This document shows positions 34,159 to 41,498 of a stretch of 64,000 nucleotides of DNA, piece after piece (within the stretch, counting starts at the first letter, position 1; the number at the start of each line of letters is the position of its first letter). A program made the translations under genes and the position numbers. The notes beneath the pieces are model-generated. The model saw only the letters and a list, made by a program, of their open reading frames with translations. It did no database searches and was not told the origin of the DNA. Origin of the DNA: an uncultured Saprospiraceae bacterium. Its GTDB lineage: Bacteria; Bacteroidota; Bacteroidia; Chitinophagales; Saprospiraceae. The stretch is from the NCBI GenBank assembly GCA_937980645.1, contig CALJPQ010000033.1, positions 1-64,000 on the forward strand, written 5' to 3'.

Positions 34159-35037
34159 ATGAGCGCAAAATCCTTGTTGTACTTAGCCGCTACGTGCATG
34201 GCGCTGGCGGCGTGCGGAACCTCGTACGAGAAGAAGATACAGGCATTGGAGGGCCAGATAGCCGAAACTGCCGACCCGAAAGTAGTGGCCGAACTGGTAG
34301 CCCTGTACCAGGAGGCGGCAAAAGCGCACCCTGACCGCCACGCCGATAACGCGCGCTACCTGACGCGGGCGGCCGAGCTGAAATTCGTTAACGAACGCGA
34401 CAACGTAGGCGCCGTGCGGCTGGCAGCAGCAGCCATTAAGGAACACGGCGCCCAGGCCGATGTGGCCGATGCGGCAGGCCTGTTAGCCCGCCTCTGGAGG
34501 CTGTACAAAAACCGCGCTACGCCCGACCTGTCGCGCAACCCCGACGAGATTGACCTGATGCGCTTCACGCTGGAGCAAAACACCCGCTGGCTCGACTCCT
34601 GCTTGGCCCGCCTGGACCGACAATTGCTCGCCGCCAACGAACCCGACCGCGCCCTGGCGGAAAAGTTCATCCAAACGGCTGAAGGCTATGCCATCCTGCT
34701 CGAAAGCCCCGACCCCAATAAAGCCGCCAGCCTCTACTCACAGGCCGCCGGACTGGCGCGTTCCATTGGAGAACCCAACACAGCCCTGCGCCTTTACTAT
34801 TACGTGGCCGAAAGTATGCCCCAGCAACGCAGTGCCCCGCTCGCGCTGTTCATGATGGGCATCATCTACGAGGACGACCTCAAGGATATAGACCGCGCCA
34901 AGCAAACCTACGAGGACTTCCTTAAGCGCTACCCCAACGACCCCGAATATGCTGACGATGTGCAGGCTGCTCTGAAAAACTTAGGCACGCCCCTGGAAGA
35001 ACTCATCAAACGCTTCGAGCAAAACAAACCGCAGTAA
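34159..35037 (+). CDS. TPR-containing lipoprotein
   Basis: The ATG at 34159 gives 292 residues with a clear lipobox LAAC at Cys19. The mature protein is entirely helical, with tetratricopeptide-like pairs: AKAHPDRHADNARYLTRAAELKF near residue 60, and a final canonical TPR (APLALFMMGIIYEDDLKDIDRAKQTYEDFLKRYPNDPEY) near residues 235-275. It would be a periplasm-facing adaptor on the outer or inner membrane. The partner is unknown. The GluQRS-like gene starts 9 bases later, so they share a transcript. Confidence 0.78.
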   Translation: MSAKSLLYLAATCMALAACGTSYEKKIQALEGQIAETADPKVVAELVALYQEAAKAHPDRHADNARYLTRAAELKFVNERDNVGAVRLAAAAIKEHGAQADVADAAGLLARLWRLYKNRATPDLSRNPDEIDLMRFTLEQNTRWLDSCLARLDRQLLAANEPDRALAEKFIQTAEGYAILLESPDPNKAASLYSQAAGLARSIGEPNTALRLYYYVAESMPQQRSAPLALFMMGIIYEDDLKDIDRAKQTYEDFLKRYPNDPEYADDVQAALKNLGTPLEELIKRFEQNKPQ

Positions 35038-35046
35038 CTGGCCGCC

Positions 35047-35958
35047 ATGGAGCGTCCGGCAACCGCTTTTGCCGACCAATGGGCCGCCTTTGTGCGCAGC
35101 CTCGGGCCGCAGAGCCGTCTGCGTATAGCACCTACGCCTTCCGGCTTTTTGCACGCTGGCAACGCCATCAATTTCATACTCAACTGGCTGGCGGCACGCC
35201 TTCAGCCGCAGGCGCGGCTCCTCTTGCGCATAGACGACTTGGACGCCGAACGCAAGCGGCCCGAGTACGTGCAAAACATTTTCGATACCCTCCACTGGCT
35301 GGGCTTAGACTGGGATGAAGGCCCGCGCTCGCCCGAAGACTTAGAGCGCGAGTGGTCGCAACGCCACCGCCTGCCGCTGTACGAAACGCTACTGAAGACA
35401 CTCCGCAAACGCCAATACCTGTTTGCCTGCGCCAAATCACGCCGCGACCTGGTGCCCTTCGCCGGCCAGTATCCAGAAGCCTTTCGGCAACAGCCCTGCA
35501 CCTTAGACGACGCTAATGTTGCCTGGCGCATCCGCACGCCACTGCCGCACCGCCCAGAGCACATGCCGCCCGACTTCGTAGTGCGCCGCCGCGACGGCAT
35601 CCCAGCCTACCAACTGGTGTCGGTTGCCGACGACGTCTTCTTCGGCATCACGCACGTCATCCGCGGCGAAGACCTGAGGGCGTCCACACAGGCACAACAG
35701 TACCTGGCCCAATGCGCAGGCATAAGCGCCTTCGAGCGCATCGCCTTCTTGCACCACCCGCTGCTGACCGACGGGCAGGGCCACAAGCTGTCAAAATCAG
35801 CTGGTGCCCAGGCGCTTCACACCGACGCGTCGAAAAATGCCCTGCCGCCTGCCGAGGTATTCCGTACGGTGGCCCAATGGCTGGGCATAGCAGATGCGGT
35901 TGATAGCACTGCAGCCTTGCTGGCAGCGGCTCAGCAAAAAGGGTGGAGCCGTCCGTGA
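35047..35958 (+). CDS. Glutamyl-tRNA synthetase-like catalytic-core protein (GluQRS-like)
   Basis: A 303-residue class I synthetase core without an anticodon-binding domain. The HIGH-type motif is APTPSGFLHAGNA, and the KMSKS-type motif is GHKLSKS. IDDLDAERKRPEYVQNIFDTLHWLGLDWDEGP matches glutamyl-type enzymes. Size and domain content resemble glutamyl-queuosine tRNA(Asp) synthetase, which adds Glu to queuosine in tRNA-Asp. The zinc-cysteine cluster of proteobacterial GluQRS is not seen. The queuosine-pathway gene queG lies 2.9 kb downstream, mild support. A divergent truncated GluRS is the alternative. Confidence 0.75.
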   Translation: MERPATAFADQWAAFVRSLGPQSRLRIAPTPSGFLHAGNAINFILNWLAARLQPQARLLLRIDDLDAERKRPEYVQNIFDTLHWLGLDWDEGPRSPEDLEREWSQRHRLPLYETLLKTLRKRQYLFACAKSRRDLVPFAGQYPEAFRQQPCTLDDANVAWRIRTPLPHRPEHMPPDFVVRRRDGIPAYQLVSVADDVFFGITHVIRGEDLRASTQAQQYLAQCAGISAFERIAFLHHPLLTDGQGHKLSKSAGAQALHTDASKNALPPAEVFRTVAQWLGIADAVDSTAALLAAAQQKGWSRP

Positions 35959-36010
35959 GTGCTGCCCGCGCACAAGGTGTGCACTGCTGCCTCAGCGCAT
36001 TTGCGCCGAT

Positions 36011-37969
36011 TTACCATACCTCAAATTCTGTGCGCCGGTTTTGGGCACGGCCCTCGGGGGTGTCGTTGGGCTGAATGGGCTTGCTTTCGCCAAAGCCGCG
36101 GTAGCGCAGGCGTTCGGGAGCGATGCCTTTGCTGACTAAGTAATCGTACACGGCTTTAGCGCGCCGTTCAGAGAGGGCCTGGTTGCTGGCGTCGTCGCCC
36201 ACGTCGTCGGTATGGCCGTTAATCTGAATGCGCAGGCGTGGATTTTCGTTCAGCAGGGCCACCAATTGGTCGAGTTCGACGGTAGAAGCCGGTTTCAATG
36301 AGGCAGAGCCGGTTTCAAAAAAAACATTGCGCAGCACGACGGGACGTGCCGGCGGCGGTGTAGGAGCGGCCTCGTCGGCAGGCGTCAGGGGCTGCAGGGC
36401 AATGCGCAGAAGGAAGGGCTGGTCGAAGGAGGCTGTTTGGGCCAGGTTAAAGTGCTCGGAATGAAAGAGGTAGTTTTCCTTCGACACATTGAGGGCGAAG
36501 TCTTTGCCGGCTTGCAGACAGATGAGAAACGAGCCATCCGCCTGAGTGTATGCGGCGACGTACTCCTGGCCAGTAGTCAGGTCGGTACACACGGCGCGGG
36601 CCACGAGTGAGCGACCGGTAATGGCGTCGGTAACGATGGCTTTGACGTAGGTGACTGGTCTGGGACGGGCGTATGCGGGCATATCGAACGAATAGATGTC
36701 CAGGCCGCCGGCACCTCCGGGCAGCACAGCGGCATAGTAGGCGGTGGAGCCATCTAAGCTGACGACGAGCGTGCCTTCATGGCCTTTGGTATTGATGGGG
36801 TAGCCGAGGTTTTGCGGCGTGCTCCACGAGCCGTCCGGATTTCGGCGGCTGAAGTAGAGGTCGTTGTTGCCCATGCCGGGCAGGCCGTCGGAGGTGAAGT
36901 AGAGCGTTTGGCCGTCGGGATGCAGGAAAGGCGCCTGTTCGTCGCCGGGAGTGTTGATAGGAGCGCCGAGGTTTTGAGGTTCGGTGAAGCGTCCGTTGGG
37001 CAGGCGAGTGGTGAACCACAGGTCTTTGCCGCCCAGCCCTCCGGGTCGGTCGCTGCTGAAGATGATGGTTTTGCTGTCGGGGCTGATGGTGGGTTGGGCG
37101 TCCCAGTGTGGCGAGTTCACAACGGCGCTGAAGGGTACGGGTTTAGTCCAGGTGCCGTCTTTGAGTTGGGACCAATAGAGGTCGCAGCTGCCCTGCGAGC
37201 CATCGTTGCGGCGGTTGCAGGCGGTGAAGACGAGCCAGCGCCCGTCGGCATTGATGGCTTGTGCACCTTCGTTCTGCAGGGTATTGACGCCTCGGAGGTT
37301 TTCGGCGCGCCCCCAGGAGCCATCGGGCTGGCGCTCACTCTTGTAAAAGTCTTCGTTGTACAGGTCGCGGCGGGTGAAGATCATCGTGTTGCCGTCGGCC
37401 GTCAGCGAGGGCAGGTACTCGTCCGAAGGCGTGTTGATGGTAGGCCCTACGGAACGCGGCGCGAAGGGCACGGGATTTTTGACGGCCTCAGCAGCGAAGC
37501 GACTGTTTTCGGCCAGCCGGCGCGCCCGATAGAGCAAGCGGACATCCTTGACGCCCGACTGCAGGAACATTTCAATGTATGCGCTGGCCTCCTCGAAGCG
37601 GTCCAAATTCCACTTGCACAGCGCCATATTGAACGACGCCGAAGGGTGATAGGTCGGGTTCAGCCGCAGCACTCGCTCGTAGCCGCGCGCAGCCGCCTCC
37701 CATTGTTCCTGGTCGAAGTGCACTTCGGCCCATAGCATGTGCGCATCAATCAGGGTAGAGTCTTCGCGAATGGCGTCCTCCAGAAAACGCAGGCCGCGGA
37801 AGGCGTTGCCCTCGCGCAGATAACGGCGGCCCTCCAGATACGCCGCCCGCGCTTTGGGCGTGGTGCTTTCGGCAGTGGTGTATTTCTGGGCCAACAACGG
37901 CCCGGCAAGCGCCGGCAACAGCAACAACAGCAGGCGGTGTTTTTTGGAAAAAAACGATAAAACAGGCAT
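36011..37969 (-). CDS. PorE-like T9SS protein (TPR, propeller, CRD, OmpA)
   Basis: The ATG at 37969 gives 652 residues with a signal peptide (LLLLLLPALAGPLLAQ). Domain order is TPR (about 30-150), PD40-type beta-propeller blades (about 175-430, for example GKDLWFTTRLPNGRFTEPQNLG), a carboxypeptidase-regulatory-like domain (about 450-520) and an OmpA domain (about 550-652, NGHTDDVGDDASNQALSERRA). This is the order described for PorE of Porphyromonas gingivalis, a T9SS component that binds peptidoglycan. The last domain should grip the cell wall. OmpA proteins with similar order exist outside the T9SS, so the assignment is likely but not certain. Confidence 0.78.
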   Translation of the reverse strand: MPVLSFFSKKHRLLLLLLPALAGPLLAQKYTTAESTTPKARAAYLEGRRYLREGNAFRGLRFLEDAIREDSTLIDAHMLWAEVHFDQEQWEAAARGYERVLRLNPTYHPSASFNMALCKWNLDRFEEASAYIEMFLQSGVKDVRLLYRARRLAENSRFAAEAVKNPVPFAPRSVGPTINTPSDEYLPSLTADGNTMIFTRRDLYNEDFYKSERQPDGSWGRAENLRGVNTLQNEGAQAINADGRWLVFTACNRRNDGSQGSCDLYWSQLKDGTWTKPVPFSAVVNSPHWDAQPTISPDSKTIIFSSDRPGGLGGKDLWFTTRLPNGRFTEPQNLGAPINTPGDEQAPFLHPDGQTLYFTSDGLPGMGNNDLYFSRRNPDGSWSTPQNLGYPINTKGHEGTLVVSLDGSTAYYAAVLPGGAGGLDIYSFDMPAYARPRPVTYVKAIVTDAITGRSLVARAVCTDLTTGQEYVAAYTQADGSFLICLQAGKDFALNVSKENYLFHSEHFNLAQTASFDQPFLLRIALQPLTPADEAAPTPPPARPVVLRNVFFETGSASLKPASTVELDQLVALLNENPRLRIQINGHTDDVGDDASNQALSERRAKAVYDYLVSKGIAPERLRYRGFGESKPIQPNDTPEGRAQNRRTEFEVW

Positions 37970-38085
37970 AGTCGAAAAAGGGGGAAGATGTGCGAGGTAC
38001 TCAAAAACGCCAAAGACACGGGCGTGTTTTGCCAAAAGGCAACCGCTTTTAACGCAACGACACCAACGAAGCAAAACAAGAAAAT

Positions 38086-38772
38086 ATGCGACAAATTTTT
38101 CTCTACGTCTTCTTGCTGATTTGCTCAGGTGTTGGCGCTCAAGGGCAGCTGCGTTTGGGGGTCTCTTCGGGGGTGCACTGGGCCTTTCGGCAGTGGTATT
38201 TGCACGAGCTAAACCTCGACCTGGATTATCGGCCAGCACCCGCCAGTCGCTTCACCGTTGTGTTGGACTGGCCAACAGGCAATGTGCTTGGCATGCATGC
38301 AGAGTCAGGGTTTCAAGACTACCGCAATCTGATCGAAGTAGTCATCGAGGACGGCTACCCTTCTACTCTGCTCCAGGGCTATTTCAGCGAGCGCCTGCGT
38401 GCCTGGACGAGCAGCGTCTTGCTCACCGTGCGCCCTTTCCGCTTCAAATGGCTGTATTTGGAAGGCGGGCTTGCGTCGGCCTATCTGATCGAGTCTCTCT
38501 CCAAACCGGTAGGCAATCTGCGCACATCGCTTTCTGACCCTGACATTTATACGGTGCGCAGTACGGATATGTCTGCCTACCAGCGTTTCCAAATGCTGGC
38601 CGATGTCGGGGTGGGGCTGTCGCTACCAATAAGCCAAAGAATGCACCTGCTGACTGAGGTACGCTACCAATACGGATTGCGGGAAATGGAGGATGTGCGA
38701 ACAGTAACAAGCCGCTTAGGCGCACTTGGCGTCAACGCAGGCCTGTTGTATGCACTCAATTCCGCCCCATAA
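38086..38772 (+). CDS. Outer-membrane beta-barrel protein of unknown function
   Basis: A 228-residue protein with a signal peptide (MRQIFLYVFLLICSGVGAQ). Alternating hydrophobic and polar strands with aromatic ends (FTVVLDWPTGNV, LTVRPFRFKWLYLEGGLASAYL, MHLLTEVRYQYGL, LGALGVNAGLLYAL) suggest an eight-stranded outer-membrane barrel of the PorT/OmpW-like size class. No specific family is recognised. It is divergent from the PorE-like gene, 116 bases apart, which may mean shared regulation. Confidence 0.7.
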   Translation: MRQIFLYVFLLICSGVGAQGQLRLGVSSGVHWAFRQWYLHELNLDLDYRPAPASRFTVVLDWPTGNVLGMHAESGFQDYRNLIEVVIEDGYPSTLLQGYFSERLRAWTSSVLLTVRPFRFKWLYLEGGLASAYLIESLSKPVGNLRTSLSDPDIYTVRSTDMSAYQRFQMLADVGVGLSLPISQRMHLLTEVRYQYGLREMEDVRTVTSRLGALGVNAGLLYALNSAP

Positions 38773-38838
38773 CAAATACACGAACGATAAACGGCAGTCG
38801 GATTTCTTCCTTCGGCAGTTAAGCCCGAAAATTTGCCG

Positions 38839-39819
38839 ATGTTTGCCTCCATGACGCCGGAACGTCGGGCCGAATTAGTACGCGCCGAAGCCCATCGCTT
38901 AGGCTTTACTTTCGTCGGCTTTGCCCGCGCCGAACGCTTAGACGACGAAGCCCGCCGCTTAGAGGCCTGGCTGCGGCAAGGCGCCCACGGCAAAATGGCC
39001 TATATGGAAAACTATTTCGACCTGCGCATTGACCCGGCGCGGTTGGTCCCGGGCGCCCGAACGGTCATTTGCTTAGCTTACAATTATTTTAACCCTGAAA
39101 AGCAACAAGACCCACAGGCGCCCAAAATCAGCCAGTATGCCTACGGCGAAGATTATCACCACGTGGTCAAGGAGCGCCTGAAAGCCCTGCTGGCTTACAT
39201 GCAAGAGCAATTCGGCGACATCCACGGCCGCTGCTTCGTGGACAGCGCCCCGGTGCTCGAACGCGAATGGGCACGACGCGCCGGTATCGGCTGGAACGGA
39301 CGACACACCCTGACCATAAACCCCAAATTCGGCTCTTTCTTCTTCCTGGCCGAAATCATCTGCGACCTCGAACTGGCCTACGAAAATCCCATCCGCGACC
39401 ACTGCGGCACCTGCCGGCGCTGCATTGACGCCTGCCCCACCGAGGCCATCCACCCCAATGGCTACTGGCTCGACGCCTCCAAATGCATCTCCTACCTTAC
39501 CATCGAACTGCGCGACGAAATCCCAGAATACTTCCGCGGCCGCATGGACAACTGGATGTTCGGCTGCGACGTCTGCCAGGACGTCTGCCCCTGGAATCGC
39601 TTCGCCCGCCGACATCAGGAACCGGCCTTCGAACCACACCCCGACCTGCTGACCATGACCCAACGCGAGTGGTTAGACATCACCGAAGAAACCTTCCACA
39701 AACTCTTCCGAAAATCCGCCGTCAAACGCGCCAAATTCCAGGGACTCCAGCGCAACATCCGCTTCCTCTTCCCCGAAAACAGCCCCCCAGATAACCAAAA
39801 TCACACACCAAAAGCCTGA
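38839..39819 (+). CDS. queG: Epoxyqueuosine reductase
   Basis: A 326-residue QueG, from the ATG at 38839. The N-terminal cobalamin-binding half includes WARRAGIGWNGRHTL. Two ferredoxin-type clusters follow: CGTCRRCIDACPTEAI and FGCDVCQDVCPWN, with all cysteines for two 4Fe-4S clusters. The enzyme reduces epoxyqueuosine to queuosine in tRNA and needs a B12 cofactor. AAAATTTG, one mismatch from the -7 consensus, sits right before the start. The C-terminal HEAT-repeat extension of longer homologues is absent, which is normal in many Bacteroidota. Confidence 0.95.
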   Translation: MFASMTPERRAELVRAEAHRLGFTFVGFARAERLDDEARRLEAWLRQGAHGKMAYMENYFDLRIDPARLVPGARTVICLAYNYFNPEKQQDPQAPKISQYAYGEDYHHVVKERLKALLAYMQEQFGDIHGRCFVDSAPVLEREWARRAGIGWNGRHTLTINPKFGSFFFLAEIICDLELAYENPIRDHCGTCRRCIDACPTEAIHPNGYWLDASKCISYLTIELRDEIPEYFRGRMDNWMFGCDVCQDVCPWNRFARRHQEPAFEPHPDLLTMTQREWLDITEETFHKLFRKSAVKRAKFQGLQRNIRFLFPENSPPDNQNHTPKA

Positions 39820-39992
39820 ACCTTCGCATCTAAAAGGCGTTACTTGCACCGCCTTAAGCGTCCGAATAGACCCGATAGAAAAAAAATTGGTAAAAAGTAT
39901 TGCGCAATCCTTAACAAAGTCTTAAATTGCAGCGATTTTCCTTTAATCCGCCCCAAAGCCAAGTGTCAGGGTAAACGCATCACGACTTGCTA

Positions 39993-40409
39993 ATGAGCAA
40001 CTTACACAAGGACCTGACTCTCCCATCCAGCCCAGAGAATGTACGCCAGGTGGAACCGCTTGTTCGAGACGTCGCCAGCCGACTGAACCTTTCGCGCGAG
40101 CAGTACGACGATATTCTACTCAGCCTCACGGAGGCTGTAACGAATGCCATGGTCCACGGCAACCAGGGCGATGCCAACAAGCGCGTATCCATCTCGCTGC
40201 GTCAGCAAAAAGACGTGCTCTCCATTCGCGTTTCCGACGAAGGGCCGGGCTTCAACCCCAATCAGGTGCCTGACCCTACCAGCCCGGAACACATCGAAGC
40301 CTGCGGAGGCCGCGGCATTTTTCTGATGAAACGCCTCAGCCACCAATGCCGCTTCACCCACGGCGGACGCACGGTGGAAATGCGCTTTAACCTTCAGCGC
40401 TCGGAGTAA
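39993..40409 (+). CDS. RsbW/SpoIIAB-type histidine-kinase-like ATPase
   Basis: A 138-residue GHKL ATPase domain protein. The N box (LLSLTEAVTNAMVHGNQGD), G1 box (VSDEGPGFNPNQVPDP) and G2 box (GGRGIFLMKRLSH) are all clear. Such stand-alone domains act as anti-sigma factors or serine kinases of an anti-anti-sigma factor. No partner gene is adjacent, so the target is not known. It sits 16 bases before ybeY, a pairing I have seen in other Bacteroidota. The start is the ATG at 39993. Confidence 0.88.
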   Translation: MSNLHKDLTLPSSPENVRQVEPLVRDVASRLNLSREQYDDILLSLTEAVTNAMVHGNQGDANKRVSISLRQQKDVLSIRVSDEGPGFNPNQVPDPTSPEHIEACGGRGIFLMKRLSHQCRFTHGGRTVEMRFNLQRSE

Positions 40410-40425
40410 AGCCCACGCTTCTCTT

Positions 40426-40893
40426 ATGCACATCGAACCGCCGCTCGAAAGCCTCGAGGCAGGGAGCATTATCTTTTGCCAGGAAGACATCAGTGCCGAG
40501 CTGCCGCCCGAAGCACCTCTCCAAGCATGGCTACAAGCCGTTGCCAAAGCCGAAGGAGCGCCCTTGCTCGAACTGACCTACATCTTCACCTCCGACGAGT
40601 ATCTACGCCAGGTGAATGTGGCGTACCTGCAACACGATTACTACACCGACGTCATCACGTTCCCTTACACGCCTGGCGCCGTGCACGGCGATGTGTTCAT
40701 CAGCATTGAGCGCGTGCGCGATAACGCCCAACAGTACGGCGTCTCCTTCGAGCACGAACTGTGTCGCGTCATGGTACACGGCTTGCTCCACCTGGTCGGA
40801 TACACCGATGAAACCGATGCGGAGCGCGCCCTCATGCGGCAAAAAGAAGACGAATACCTGCGCCAAAACCCGCTGCTGGCCCATTCGGGCTAA
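40426..40893 (+). CDS. ybeY: Endoribonuclease YbeY
   Basis: A 155-residue rRNA maturation RNase with motif HGLLHLVGYTD (His118, His122). The third canonical zinc His is Asp128 here, a change that I recall in other Bacteroidota homologues. The YLQHDYYTDVITFPY and GDVFIS segments are typical. It processes 16S rRNA 3' ends and helps ribosome quality control. It is the second gene of the unit that begins with the RsbW-like gene. Confidence 0.93.
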   Translation: MHIEPPLESLEAGSIIFCQEDISAELPPEAPLQAWLQAVAKAEGAPLLELTYIFTSDEYLRQVNVAYLQHDYYTDVITFPYTPGAVHGDVFISIERVRDNAQQYGVSFEHELCRVMVHGLLHLVGYTDETDAERALMRQKEDEYLRQNPLLAHSG

Positions 40894-40940
40894 AAAAAGC
40901 CGTTTGGCCCAAACCGGCCATCGGCCTGCTCCGGAAGGCG

Positions 40941-40948
40941 TACCTTTG
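40941..40948 (+). promoter_or_regulatory. -7 promoter element for the exported protein gene
   Basis: Exact TACCTTTG, 22 bases before the ATG at 40971. Confidence 0.65.
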
Positions 40949-40970
40949 ACGCTGTAAAAAATCTTTGCTC

Positions 40971-41492
40971 ATGACGATGCGCTTGCGAAACACGGGCCTC
41001 CTGCTGGCCTTTGTCCTGCTGGCCTGCCCGGCTTTTGCCCAAAAATTCATCCAGCTGGAACGGGCCAACCGGGCACGCACGCTGAAGTTTTACACCGGCG
41101 AGGAGCTGACCTACCGCTTCAAAAGCGACCAAATGTGGCACAAGGCCCTGATTACTGACGCCAGCATGGACTCGCAGCGCGTGGCCTTAGACGGGCGCTA
41201 TTGGCCCATCAGCGACATAGAGGCCGTGCGCCTGCAATACCCTGGCGTATTGCGCGCCTCAGGGCCAATGCTGATGCTCTTCGGCGCCTCGTGGGCAGGC
41301 TTCTCCCTCATCGGCGCAGCGTTCGACAACTACCCCCTCACCGCCCAAACGGCCATTATCTCCGGCTCCGGGCTGGTCGTCGGCTTCGGATTGAAGCAGC
41401 TGTTCAAACACCGCAACGTCCGTCTCAACGAACGCCGACGCCTGCGAGCCGTAGAAATACCGGTGAGTATTCCGCTGCGACCAGGTTACTGA
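40971..41492 (+). CDS. Exported or membrane protein of unknown function
   Basis: A 173-residue protein starting at the ATG at 40971 (MTMRLRNTGLLLAFVLLACPAFAQ). That is a signal peptide, perhaps of lipoprotein type but with its Cys followed by Pro and a better AFAQ cleavage site. The mature part has strand-rich segments (TLKFYTGEELTYRFKSDQMWHKA) and then two hydrophobic helices (MLMLFGASWAGFSLIGAAF and AQTAIISGSGLVVGFGL), suggesting membrane insertion. The C-terminus is Arg-rich. An exact promoter precedes it, and it converges on thrA with 6 bases between stops. No family is recognised. Confidence 0.75.
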   Translation: MTMRLRNTGLLLAFVLLACPAFAQKFIQLERANRARTLKFYTGEELTYRFKSDQMWHKALITDASMDSQRVALDGRYWPISDIEAVRLQYPGVLRASGPMLMLFGASWAGFSLIGAAFDNYPLTAQTAIISGSGLVVGFGLKQLFKHRNVRLNERRRLRAVEIPVSIPLRPGY

Positions 41493-41498
41493 AGAACT

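Noticed and set aside
39838..39861. AAGGCG/CGCCTT hairpin after queG as a terminator
   Set aside because: It is a 6-bp stem without a T-tract.
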